Assembly (NCBI RefSeq): GCF_003367375.1
Contig: NZ_CP031416.1
Location: 3,603,501 to 3,667,500 of the forward strand
DNA: 64,000 nucleotides
DNA from: Gallaecimonas mangrovi
Lineage (GTDB): Bacteria; Pseudomonadota; Gammaproteobacteria; Enterobacterales; Gallaecimonadaceae
Direction of reading: 5' to 3'
In this document: piece after piece, positions 16,916 to 25,918 of the stretch
Position numbering within the stretch: position 1 is the stretch's first letter
Layout of the letters: the number at the start of each line of letters is the position of its first letter
The notes under the pieces: generated by a model
What the model was told of the DNA's origin: nothing
Database searches by the model: none
The model's input: the letters and a program-made list of their open reading frames with translations, nothing else
Translations under genes and position numbers: made by a program

Positions 16916-19213
16916 TTACTGCCAGGCACTCATGGCATAAGGCCGGGAATCTGGCGCCGTGGCCCAGGTTTTATTGGGCGTTTTTTGCATCACAAAGGTG
17001 AGGCTGCCACCGGCCATCACATCCTGGTGGCGAATAAAGCTGTTGCTAAGCAGCTTGCCGTTTAGCAGCACCTTACCCACATAAGGATGCGCGGTATCTA
17101 AGTGTTCGGCTTTCACCACAAAATGTTTACCGCCCGGCAGGGTAATGGCGGCCTCGCTAACGAAAGGCCGGCCAATCACATACTGGTTAGAGCCTGGGGC
17201 CACCGGATAAAAACCCATGGCGGTAAAGAGGTACCAGGCCGACATTTGCCCCAAATCGTCATTCCCCGCTAGGCCTCCCGGGCCATCGTGGTATTGACTG
17301 TTCATGATGGTGGTCAGCCGCGCCTGGGTTTTCCAGGGCGCACCGGCGTAATCATAAAGATAAGCCACGTGATGACTGGGTTCATTGCCGTGGGCGTAGT
17401 AGCCAATCAGCCCGGAAATATCTTCGACATTGGCAAAGGTTTTGGGATCAACCTTGGTGTCAAACACCGCATCGAGTTTTTTAACAAAGGCCTGCTGGCC
17501 GCCCATGGCTTTGATAAGCCCGGCCACATCCTGCGGCACATACCATGAGTATTGCCACGCATTACCCTCGGTATAGTCGCTGCCATAACCCACAGCAGCC
17601 GGGTCAAAAGGCGTGCGGAATTTACCGTTGCTTAGCCTTGCCCGTACAAAACCGGTTTTCTTATCAAACACGTTTTGCCAGTTTGTGGCCCTTTTCATAA
17701 AGCGCGCCGCCAATGCCTCTTTGCCCATGGCTTTGGCCATGCGGGCAATGGTCCAGTCATCAAAGGCATATTCCACGGTTTTAGATGCGGCCTCCGGCTC
17801 TTTGTCGATGGGCACATAGCCCATTTTCATGTAGTCGCTAAGGTCGCCATAGGGGCCGTAGTCGGCGCTGGCAACCATGGCTTTTAAGGCGGCATTTTTA
17901 TCAAAGCCACCAATACCTTTAAGAAAAGCATCGGCTATTACCGGCACTGCGTGGTAACCGATCATGCACCAGGTTTCCAAGCCCTCGTAGGCCCACACCG
18001 GCAAGATGCCAAAAGGGCTGTGCTGCTGGGCGGCAATGAGGGAATTAACCAGCTCACCCATACGTTTGGGTTCAAGGATGGTCAGCAGCGGTTGCTGGGC
18101 CCGGTACACGTCCCACAACGACCAGGTGGAGTAAAAATCAAAGCCCTTTGCCTGATGAATACCGTGGTCAGGCCCGCGGTAGCGGCCGTCAACATCGGAG
18201 GCAAGGTTGGGGGCTATCATGGCGTGATAAAGCGAGGTATAAAAACTGCGGCGCACCTTGTTGGGTGCCTTTACTGCAATGCTGGCCAAGGCTTGCTGCC
18301 AATCTTTGCGAGCACGGGCTAGCGCACCGTTAAAGTCCCAGCCCGGCGCTTCGCTGCTTAGGTTGTTTAAGGCCCCTTGCTCGCTGACACTGGAAATAGC
18401 CACTTTCACCAATAAAGGCTGGTTGAGCTTACCGAAGTCAAAGGCTGCCTCTAACGCCCGGCCACTGATGGCCGCCACGTCTTTCGGGCTGTGGCCCGGG
18501 CCTTTAAAGCCGCGATAGGTAAGGTGCTGTTCGCGGTTTAACAGCTGGTGGCCAATAGCCGGTTTGGAAAAACGAATAGCGAAGAACAGCTGCCGCCCCG
18601 GCGCCCAGCCGCGGGTTTCACGCATACCGGTTAAGGTGCCATCAGGGTGCAAATGCAACCGTGACCACAGCACCTTGCCATCGTAGTTATAGATGCTGGG
18701 GCGAAGGTCCAGCAGTACCCGTGCCTCTTTGCCTTTGGCAAAAGTATAACGGTGCCACCCCACGCGCTTACCGGCGGTAAGTTCAACATTAACTTGGTTA
18801 TCCAACAGTTTGACCTGGTAATAACCGGGGCTGGCTTGTTCTTCTTTGTGGCTAAAGCGGGAACGATAACCACTGCCGGGCTGGTCTTTAGCGCCTGGGT
18901 CCAAGTGCAAGGTGCCGCTCATCGGCATCAACAGCACATCACCAAGGTCAGAATGGCCAGAACCTGAAAAATGGGTATGGGAAAACCCCAAAATACTGCT
19001 ATCGCTGTAGCGATAGCCAGCCGCCCAACCGTAGGCATGGTGGAAGTTAGGCATGTCGGTATCAGGGCTTAACTGCACCATACCAAAGGGCACTGTGGCC
19101 CCTGGGAAAGTGTGGCCATTGCCGTCAGTGCCAATAAAAGGGTCAACATCGTTAATGGGGTTGGCAAAGGCCGGTAGGGCCAATACCAGCAGAGTAGAAA
19201 GCAGGGCGCGCAT
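16916..19213 (-). CDS. Secreted GH92 alpha-mannosidase
   Basis: The 765-residue protein has a signal peptide (about 17 residues, ending PAFA). The GH92 N-terminal beta domain begins NDVDPFIGTDGNGHTFPGATVP; the catalytic (alpha/alpha)6 domain has FYSTWSLWDVYRAQQPLL, YTEGNAWQYSW and GNDDLGQMSAWYLFTAMGFYPV. GH92 enzymes are calcium-dependent exo-alpha-mannosidases that trim eukaryotic N-glycans or mannans. This suggests use of glycoproteins from algae, fungi or animals. It is divergent from a secreted M1 peptidase, so glycan and protein removal may be linked. Confidence 0.93.
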   Translation of the reverse strand: MRALLSTLLVLALPAFANPINDVDPFIGTDGNGHTFPGATVPFGMVQLSPDTDMPNFHHAYGWAAGYRYSDSSILGFSHTHFSGSGHSDLGDVLLMPMSGTLHLDPGAKDQPGSGYRSRFSHKEEQASPGYYQVKLLDNQVNVELTAGKRVGWHRYTFAKGKEARVLLDLRPSIYNYDGKVLWSRLHLHPDGTLTGMRETRGWAPGRQLFFAIRFSKPAIGHQLLNREQHLTYRGFKGPGHSPKDVAAISGRALEAAFDFGKLNQPLLVKVAISSVSEQGALNNLSSEAPGWDFNGALARARKDWQQALASIAVKAPNKVRRSFYTSLYHAMIAPNLASDVDGRYRGPDHGIHQAKGFDFYSTWSLWDVYRAQQPLLTILEPKRMGELVNSLIAAQQHSPFGILPVWAYEGLETWCMIGYHAVPVIADAFLKGIGGFDKNAALKAMVASADYGPYGDLSDYMKMGYVPIDKEPEAASKTVEYAFDDWTIARMAKAMGKEALAARFMKRATNWQNVFDKKTGFVRARLSNGKFRTPFDPAAVGYGSDYTEGNAWQYSWYVPQDVAGLIKAMGGQQAFVKKLDAVFDTKVDPKTFANVEDISGLIGYYAHGNEPSHHVAYLYDYAGAPWKTQARLTTIMNSQYHDGPGGLAGNDDLGQMSAWYLFTAMGFYPVAPGSNQYVIGRPFVSEAAITLPGGKHFVVKAEHLDTAHPYVGKVLLNGKLLSNSFIRHQDVMAGGSLTFVMQKTPNKTWATAPDSRPYAMSAWQ

Positions 19214-19466
19214 AAAACAATTCCACTTGGCTTTTTTTCAGCATGCCCCATCGGCGTTAGCACCGAAAACAGCCCAAGGCCAAGCGCCGAGCAAAAGCGA
19301 CAAACGAAGATAACTCTTTGGCAACAATGAGCATTCTCGTTTTAACGCATTGTTGAGACCTTCCGCCCGGTTTAACGTTCAACAGTCTGTTAGGTTCTGA
19401 TACCAATGTGATTAACCTTGCTGCCGGCCCGTCCGGTCCCCCCAAAACGAGTACAATGGAGTAACC

Positions 19467-21413
19467 ATGCTGAAGTGGCTCAGCTTGCTTTGTGTTGTTT
19501 CTTGTGCGGCCAACGCCGCTGACAGCACCTATAACCCTCTGGAGGCATTTGCCCCACTTTCCCTGCCAACCTCGGCCAACAGCATTCGTGAAGGTTCTGG
19601 TTTACCCGGCCCGAATTTTTGGCAAAACCGCGTTGACTATAAAATTAATGCCACCATTCATACCGACAGCAAAACCTTGTCGGGTAGTGAGGTGATCGCT
19701 TACACCAATAAAAGCCCGGATGCTCTTAGCGAGCTTTGGGTACAACTCGACCAAAATATCTACCGTCGCGATTCCCGTGCCGCCTTAAGCTCTGACCGCA
19801 AACGTGAACACTTTACCGACGGCTATCAAATCAAATCTGTGGAGTTGCTAAGTAAAGGCAAAGCTGTACCTCTGCACTATTTGATTACCGACACCCGCAT
19901 GCGGGTCGACCTGCCAAAAGCCTTGGCAGCCAAGGGTGGCAAGCTCGACCTGAAAATTAGCTACGCCTATCAGATCCCCGGCACCTGGGGCGGTCGCACG
20001 GCAGTAACCCCCAGCAAAAATGGCGACATTTATGAAATCGCCCAGTGGTTCCCCCGTATGGCGGTATATGACGACCTGCGCGGCTGGGACACCAAGCCTT
20101 ATTTGGGGCAAGAGTTCTATCTGGAATACGGCGACATTGACTATAAAGTTACCGTGCCTTGGAACTACTTAGTGGTGGGTTCTGGCAAGCTAATGAACCC
20201 AAAAGACGTGTTGACCAAAACCGAGCGCGAGCGCTTGGATAAAGCCCAACACAGCGATAAAACGGTTTATATCCGCAAGCCCGATGAAGTAACAGACCCT
20301 GCTTCACGCCCCACCCATAGCGGCACCAAAACCTGGCATTTCCATATGCAGCATACCCGTGATGTGGCCTTTGCTGCGTCACCCGCCTTTATTATCGATG
20401 CAGCTCGTATCAACCTGCCTGGTGGTAAGCACTCGCTGGCGATGTCGGCCTACCCTGTTGAAGGCGTAGGGAAAACCAAGTGGAACCGCTCTACTGAATA
20501 CGTTAAAGGGGCCATCGAGCACTTCTCGAAAAAATGGTACCCCTACCCATGGCCCGTTGCCGTTAACCTGGGTGGCCACGGCGCCGGTATGGAATACCCC
20601 GGTATCGTCTTTGATGGTATGCATGATAAAAACCCGGTGTTGTTCTGGATCACCGCTCACGAAATCGGCCACACCTGGTTCCCGATGGTGGTAGGTTCCA
20701 ACGAACGTCGCCACGCCTTTATGGACGAAGGTTTTAATACCTTTATTGACGTTTACGCCTCTGATGCCTTTAACCACGGCGAATTTGGCCCCAAACGTGA
20801 CCCTGAATACGCCCCAGGCGGCGGTAACCCGGTTGATGAAATCGTGCCCATTTTGGCCGACCCAGACGCACCAACCATCATGGCACCGGCTGATTCTATT
20901 TCTGAAAAGTACCGCCATTCCATCAGCTACTTTAAGCCTGCCCTTGGCCTGATTTTGCTGCGCGAACAGATCCTTGGGCCAAAACGCTTCGACAAGGCGT
21001 TCCGCAAATACATCAGAACCTGGGCATACAAACATCCCACCCCCTCTGACTTTTTCCGCTTTATGGAAAGTGAAGGTGGTGAAGACCTAAGCTGGTGGTG
21101 GCGCGGCTGGTACTTCAACAACTGGCAACTGGATTTCGCCGTAGACAAAGCCGAATACGCCGATAAAGCCGACCCAGCCAAAGGCTTGAAGGTTACCTTC
21201 TCGGCCCTCAAGAAACTGGTGATGCCCGCCACTGTGCGCGTTGATTACAAAGACGGCAGCCATCAAGACATTCGCTTGCCAGTAGAAACCTGGCGCTTTA
21301 GCGCCACCCCCTCCATCCTGCTGCCAACCAGCAAAGCCGTGGCCAAAGTCACCATTGACCCTGACCACAAACTGCCTGACGCCAATAGAGCCAATAACAG
21401 CCTCACGCTGTAA
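19467..21413 (+). CDS. Secreted M1-family zinc metallopeptidase
   Basis: The 648-residue protein has a short signal peptide (ends AANA). It has an N-terminal beta saddle (VDYKINATIHTDSKTLSGSE) and a gluzincin catalytic domain with HEIGHTWFPMVVGSNERRHAFMDEG, in which His398 and His402 bind zinc and the later Glu in MDEG is the third ligand. The GGHGAGMEYPG stretch corresponds to the M1 GAMEN region, changed to GAGMEYPG. It should cleave N-terminal residues from peptides outside the cytoplasm. It is divergent from the GH92 mannosidase, with a terminator downstream. Confidence 0.9.
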   Translation: MLKWLSLLCVVSCAANAADSTYNPLEAFAPLSLPTSANSIREGSGLPGPNFWQNRVDYKINATIHTDSKTLSGSEVIAYTNKSPDALSELWVQLDQNIYRRDSRAALSSDRKREHFTDGYQIKSVELLSKGKAVPLHYLITDTRMRVDLPKALAAKGGKLDLKISYAYQIPGTWGGRTAVTPSKNGDIYEIAQWFPRMAVYDDLRGWDTKPYLGQEFYLEYGDIDYKVTVPWNYLVVGSGKLMNPKDVLTKTERERLDKAQHSDKTVYIRKPDEVTDPASRPTHSGTKTWHFHMQHTRDVAFAASPAFIIDAARINLPGGKHSLAMSAYPVEGVGKTKWNRSTEYVKGAIEHFSKKWYPYPWPVAVNLGGHGAGMEYPGIVFDGMHDKNPVLFWITAHEIGHTWFPMVVGSNERRHAFMDEGFNTFIDVYASDAFNHGEFGPKRDPEYAPGGGNPVDEIVPILADPDAPTIMAPADSISEKYRHSISYFKPALGLILLREQILGPKRFDKAFRKYIRTWAYKHPTPSDFFRFMESEGGEDLSWWWRGWYFNNWQLDFAVDKAEYADKADPAKGLKVTFSALKKLVMPATVRVDYKDGSHQDIRLPVETWRFSATPSILLPTSKAVAKVTIDPDHKLPDANRANNSLTL

Positions 21414-21427
21414 AAGCACCTACTACG

Positions 21428-21456
21428 AAAAAAGCCCGGCAGTTGCCGGGCTTTTT
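21428..21456 (+). terminator. Terminator of the M1 peptidase gene
   Basis: Stem aaaaagcccggc-agtt-gccgggcttttt. Confidence 0.9.
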
Positions 21457-21616
21457 GTTAGCGCCATTGTCACTAGAGGGATAAAAATGCACCAACAAAT
21501 TGAGCAAAAACAATGAAAAGCGTTATTCCTGATCTCTTTTTTTACACATTCAGTTAATGTAGGCCAATAAAAAATCCGCATATACACATATGCCTTCTTT
21601 GCTACAAGGATAAAAA

Positions 21617-23545
21617 ATGAACCCTTTTGGGCGTGCGAAGTATCTGCCTAAAGCGCTGCTATTGGCCGCAGTGTGCAGCCTCAGCGCTTGTCATGACGAC
21701 AACAGCTCCAGTTCCGACTCAAGCTCAACCACCACAGCCACCTACACCATTGGCGGTACTGTTTCAGGCCTTGATGGCACGGTGGTATTGGAAAACAACA
21801 GCGGTGATGATTTAACCCTCACCAGCGACGGCAGCTTTACCTTCGCCACCGCCGTTGACGATAACAGCAGCTATAGCGTCACCGTATTAACCCAGCCTTC
21901 CGGCCAAGCCTGCACCGTGACCAACGGCAGCGGCACGTTAGACGCAACCAACGTCAGTGATGTAGCCGTTAGCTGCCTTGATAGCGCCCCCACCGCCAGC
22001 CTTAGTTATGGTTTTAAGGCCTTTGACTTCAGTTGGAATCAAATTGCAAACGCCAGCTATTACCAGCTCTATGAGAACGCTGACGGTAACTCCGGCTTTA
22101 CGCTGATTGCCGATAACATCACCGACACCAGCTATAACGTCACCGACGTCAGCCTCTATAACAAGCTCAATGCCCAGTATTATGTGGCGGCCTGCACCAG
22201 CGACGATGAGTGCACCGATTCCAATACCGTTACTGTGTCAGACACCTTGAGCGAGGCCGTAGGCAACATTACCGGTGATGATGCCGCTGCAGCTGATGGT
22301 TTTGGTGCCGGCGTGGCGCTCTCTCGTGATGGCAGCACGCTGGCTGTTGGCGTACCCGATAAGGCAGGCAATGATGTCACCCAATCCGGTGCCATCTACA
22401 TTTTCACTAAAAGCGATGGCAGCTGGAGCCAGCAGCAAGAACTTACCGCCAGTGATGCAACCGAAGAGGCGGAACTGGGAGTGCGCTTGGCGTTATCAGA
22501 CGACGGTAACACCCTCGTGGCTGGCGCAGATGGCGCCAACGATGATGACGGCGAAGCCTATATCTTTACCCGCACTAATGGCACCTGGAGCCAACAACAA
22601 AGCCTTACCACAGCAAGCAGCGATGGCGACAGCTTTGGTCTTGGTGTCGCGGTAAGTGGCGACGGCAGCGTTGTCGCCATAGGCGGCGTCGGGCTTGCCA
22701 ACGTGTATATTTACTCGGGCGATAATTGGGAAGATGTTACAACCGTCACCGGTAGCGATACTCTAACAACGGATGGCTTTGGCGAAGGTGTGGCGCTGTC
22801 AGAAGACGGCACCACCTTGGCCGTTGGGGCGCCGTTAAAAGCGGTTTACTCTGTGGCAGGCGATAAATACACCAGTAGCAGTACCGGCGTAGACAACTAC
22901 GCCGGCGCCGTTTATGTGTTTAGTTACAGCAGCGGCAGCTGGTCACAAACCGCTCACCTAAAACCCATCGACCCTTCTGCTCCAGGCGGTCTTGGCGTAT
23001 CCCTAAGTATGTCGACTGATGGTAACACTTTGGTAGCAGGCGCTCCGTTAGATGGCGGCGATGCCAATAGCACGGCCGACGACCCCAATACCAATGCCAG
23101 CTTCGCCGGAGCGGTGTATGTGTTTAGCAACAGCGCCAGTGGTTGGGGTAGAAGTGCCTATCTAAAAGCGGCTAATGCCGAAGCCGGTGACTATTTCGGT
23201 ATGTCGGTGGCCCTTTCAAGTGATGGCAGTTCACTGGCCGCAGGCGCCATTTATGAAGCCGGCGACTCTGCCGGAGTTAACGGCAGCGACAATAACAACG
23301 CCAGCCAAGCAGGTGCGGCCTACCTTTTCACCGCCGCCGATAGCAGCTGGAGCCAACAGGCCTACCTTAAAGCCAGTAACCCCACTGCCGGTGTGGAATT
23401 CGGCTATGGCATTGCTCTAAGCGGTGACAGCACCACCCTAGCGGTAGGCGCTCCCTTTGCATACAGCAGCAGTAGCGACAGCGCTATCAGCCATGGCGTC
23501 ACCGCCACCGATGGCGTGCAATCAGGCATGGTGTATCTCTACTAA
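21617..23545 (+). CDS. FG-GAP beta-propeller lipoprotein, paralogue 1
   Basis: The 642-residue outer-membrane lipoprotein candidate has a lipobox LSAC with acylated Cys25 and His at +2, so no inner-membrane retention is expected. A Ser/Thr-rich linker is followed by one 78-residue beta module (TIGGTVSGLDG ... QACTVTNGSG ... VAVSC), an Fn3-like segment (YYQLYENADG ... AACTSDDEC), then seven repeats of the form FGxxVALSxDGxTLAVGA ... AGAVYVF ... WSQ, ending VYLY. Seven FG-GAP-like units predict a seven-bladed propeller related to integrin alpha heads. The ribosome site is AAGGA. It is the first and most degenerate-looking of four tandem paralogues; blades 2 and 3 are shortened. Ligand unknown. 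Confidence 0.85.
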   Translation: MNPFGRAKYLPKALLLAAVCSLSACHDDNSSSSDSSSTTTATYTIGGTVSGLDGTVVLENNSGDDLTLTSDGSFTFATAVDDNSSYSVTVLTQPSGQACTVTNGSGTLDATNVSDVAVSCLDSAPTASLSYGFKAFDFSWNQIANASYYQLYENADGNSGFTLIADNITDTSYNVTDVSLYNKLNAQYYVAACTSDDECTDSNTVTVSDTLSEAVGNITGDDAAAADGFGAGVALSRDGSTLAVGVPDKAGNDVTQSGAIYIFTKSDGSWSQQQELTASDATEEAELGVRLALSDDGNTLVAGADGANDDDGEAYIFTRTNGTWSQQQSLTTASSDGDSFGLGVAVSGDGSVVAIGGVGLANVYIYSGDNWEDVTTVTGSDTLTTDGFGEGVALSEDGTTLAVGAPLKAVYSVAGDKYTSSSTGVDNYAGAVYVFSYSSGSWSQTAHLKPIDPSAPGGLGVSLSMSTDGNTLVAGAPLDGGDANSTADDPNTNASFAGAVYVFSNSASGWGRSAYLKAANAEAGDYFGMSVALSSDGSSLAAGAIYEAGDSAGVNGSDNNNASQAGAAYLFTAADSSWSQQAYLKASNPTAGVEFGYGIALSGDSTTLAVGAPFAYSSSSDSAISHGVTATDGVQSGMVYLY

Positions 23546-23555
23546 TTCCTCAAAA

Positions 23556-23580
23556 GGGCCCGGCCAAAACCGGGCTTTTT
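23556..23580 (+). terminator. Terminator of propeller paralogue 1
   Basis: Stem gcccgg-ccaaaa-ccgggc is followed by T5. Confidence 0.85.
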
Positions 23581-23659
23581 AGCGACGGCCGTAGCGGCTA
23601 ACACCGTTTTTAACGGCATAAAAAAGCCGTTTATCATTTAATACAAAAGGAATGTAATA

Positions 23660-25726
23660 ATGTCTTTATTTAGCAGCCAAGCCGCCCGCTTGGCGTTGTT
23701 GCTGATAGGAGTCAGTGCCCTTAGCGCTTGTCACGATGACAACAACTCCAATTCAAGTGCAACCACCACAGCTACGTACACCATTGGCGGCACTGTTTCA
23801 GGCCTTGATGGCACCGTGGTATTGGAAAACAACAGCGGTGATGATTTAACCCTTACCAGCGACGGCAGCTTTAGCTTCGCCACCGCCGTTGACGATAACA
23901 GCAGCTATAGCGTCACCGTATCAACCCAGCCTGATGACCAAGTCTGCACCGTCAGTGACGGCAGTGGCGCCGTCAGTAGCGCCGATGTAACGTCGGTCGC
24001 GGTAAACTGCGTTTCCGCTCCCACAGCAACCCCCACCGCCAGCCTAAGTTATGGCCTTAAAACCTTTAATTTCAGCTGGACTGCCGTTACCGATGCCACT
24101 TACTACCAGCTCTATGAAAACGCCGATGGCAACTCCGGCTTTAGCCTGATTGCCGACAACCTCACCGACACCAGCTATAGCCTCACCGATGTGGCACTTT
24201 ATAACCACGTGAATGCCGAATACATGGTTGCCGCCTGTAATGATGCCGGCTGCACCGACTCCAGCACCTTAACCGTGTCGAGCACCTTGGCTAAGGCTAT
24301 CGGTTATGTCAAAGCCTCAAATGCTGGCGAATATAACCGTTTCGGATACGCTACGGCGCTTTCTAAAGATGGCAATACGCTAGTGGTGAGCGCACCGGAT
24401 GAAGAGGGCGATGCCAGCAGCACTAGCGCCAGCCCTAACGACAATACTTACGGCGCCGGCGCCGTGTATGTGTTCACCAAAGCCAGCGACGGCAGCTGGG
24501 CCCAAAGCGGTTACCTCAAAGCCAGCAACGCCGAAAAGTATGCTTGTTTTGGATCGTCGGTCGCGGTCAGTAGTGACGGCGACACCATCGCTGTTGGCGC
24601 CTTTGAAGAAAATGGTGATGCCAGTAGCACTAGCGCCAGCCCTAATGACAACGCTTCCAGCGCTGGAGCGGTATACATCTTTACCTTAACTAACAGCAGT
24701 TGGAGCCAAAGCGCCTACCTTAAAGCCAGTAACGCTGGGGAAGGTGACCTGTTTGGTACGTCCCTATCCCTATCCAGTGATGGCACCACCCTTGCGGTAG
24801 CTGCACCTTATGAAAGTGGTGATGCCAGTAGCACCAGCGCCAGCCCTAACGACAATGCTTACGGTGCCGGCGCCGTCTATGTATTTACTTACAGCGACAG
24901 CAGCTGGAGCCAAGTCGCTTACCTCAAAGCCAGCAATGCCGAGGAGTATGATTATTTTGGCTGGGCACTGAGCTTGTCTGGCGATGGCAGCACCTTGGCC
25001 GTGGGCGCCAATGGAGAAGCTGGCGACGCCAGCAGCACCAGCACTGACCCCAATAACAATGCCGACGGCGCTGGCGCTGTGTATATCTTCAGCAGCAGTA
25101 GCTGGAGCCAAACGGCTTATCTTAAAGCCAGCGACGCCGTTGAGAGTGGCTATTTCGGCACGGCGCTGTCGTTGTCAAACGATGGCAGCACCTTAGCGGT
25201 AGGCACTGGAACCCACTATATATCGATTGGTGTTTCTAGCACCCCCAACGATAAAGACCGGGTGAGCGCAAGCGACGTAAGTACTTTTGCCAATGTTGTT
25301 TATGTGTTTAGCAATAGCGATTCAAGCTGGAGCCAGACAGCCGAGCTAACCGGCGATAACACCGAAAGCGGTGACGATTTCGGTTATGCCGTAGCCCTCA
25401 GTAGCGACGGCACCACCCTCGCCGTTTCAGCACCTTATGAAGCAAGCGATGCCACCGGTATTGACGGCAGTGATAACAACAATGCCAGTGATGCTGGCGC
25501 GGCTTATGTCTTTACCCTCAGCGATGGGGCTTGGAGCCAGCAGCATTACCTTAAAGCCAGTAATACAGAAATTTCCAATGATTTTGGTATTAGCCTTGCC
25601 ATTACCGATGACGGCACCTTGGCCGTTGGCGCTTATTTGGAAAACAATGATGCCAGCGGCGTTAGTTACGGGGTAACCAGCACCGACGATGGTTTGGAGT
25701 ACTCCGGGGCAGCCTACCTTTACTAA
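23660..25726 (+). CDS. FG-GAP beta-propeller lipoprotein, paralogue 2
   Basis: The 688-residue protein has the same plan as paralogue 1: lipobox LSAC (Cys24, His at +2), one N-terminal 78-residue module nearly identical to that of paralogue 1, an Fn3-like linker, and seven FG-GAP-like units ending AAYLY. Four successive blades carry the loop GDASST followed by an NDNA- or NNNA-type segment, an Asp/Asn-rich site that could bind calcium as FG-GAP loops do in integrins. Blade 5 is unusual, with that loop replaced by a longer Ser/Thr-rich insertion. The ribosome site aaaagg lies before ATG 23660; its own terminator follows. Confidence 0.85.
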   Translation: MSLFSSQAARLALLLIGVSALSACHDDNNSNSSATTTATYTIGGTVSGLDGTVVLENNSGDDLTLTSDGSFSFATAVDDNSSYSVTVSTQPDDQVCTVSDGSGAVSSADVTSVAVNCVSAPTATPTASLSYGLKTFNFSWTAVTDATYYQLYENADGNSGFSLIADNLTDTSYSLTDVALYNHVNAEYMVAACNDAGCTDSSTLTVSSTLAKAIGYVKASNAGEYNRFGYATALSKDGNTLVVSAPDEEGDASSTSASPNDNTYGAGAVYVFTKASDGSWAQSGYLKASNAEKYACFGSSVAVSSDGDTIAVGAFEENGDASSTSASPNDNASSAGAVYIFTLTNSSWSQSAYLKASNAGEGDLFGTSLSLSSDGTTLAVAAPYESGDASSTSASPNDNAYGAGAVYVFTYSDSSWSQVAYLKASNAEEYDYFGWALSLSGDGSTLAVGANGEAGDASSTSTDPNNNADGAGAVYIFSSSSWSQTAYLKASDAVESGYFGTALSLSNDGSTLAVGTGTHYISIGVSSTPNDKDRVSASDVSTFANVVYVFSNSDSSWSQTAELTGDNTESGDDFGYAVALSSDGTTLAVSAPYEASDATGIDGSDNNNASDAGAAYVFTLSDGAWSQQHYLKASNTEISNDFGISLAITDDGTLAVGAYLENNDASGVSYGVTSTDDGLEYSGAAYLY

Positions 25727-25739
25727 GCTCCTTGCAAAG

Positions 25740-25767
25740 GCCCAGTATCAACTGGGCCTTATTTTCC
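25740..25767 (+). terminator. Terminator of propeller paralogue 2
   Basis: Stem aaggcccagt-atca-actgggcctt is followed by attttc. Confidence 0.85.
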
Positions 25768-25877
25768 CACCCTGAATGCCTTTCTTGTTGTTTTAACAAC
25801 CCAAAGACAATAGCGAAAAACAGTCTAATGTTTAGACGGTGTTAATTTTTCCTTCATATTAGGCAATAAAAATAGTC

Positions 25878-25900
25878 AAAAAAGGCATTTAGCCTTTTTT
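25878..25900 (+). promoter_or_regulatory. Leader hairpin before propeller paralogue 3
   Basis: A perfect 9-bp stem AAAAAAGGC-attta-GCCTTTTTT ends 18 bases before the likely start codon and looks like a terminator followed directly by a ribosome site. It could act as an attenuator or mRNA-stability element. Hairpins also precede paralogue 1 (gcatat-acac-atatgc near 21579) and paralogue 2 (acggc/gccgt near 23614-23630). Confidence 0.45.
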
Positions 25901-25918
25901 GATAACAGGATGGTAAGG

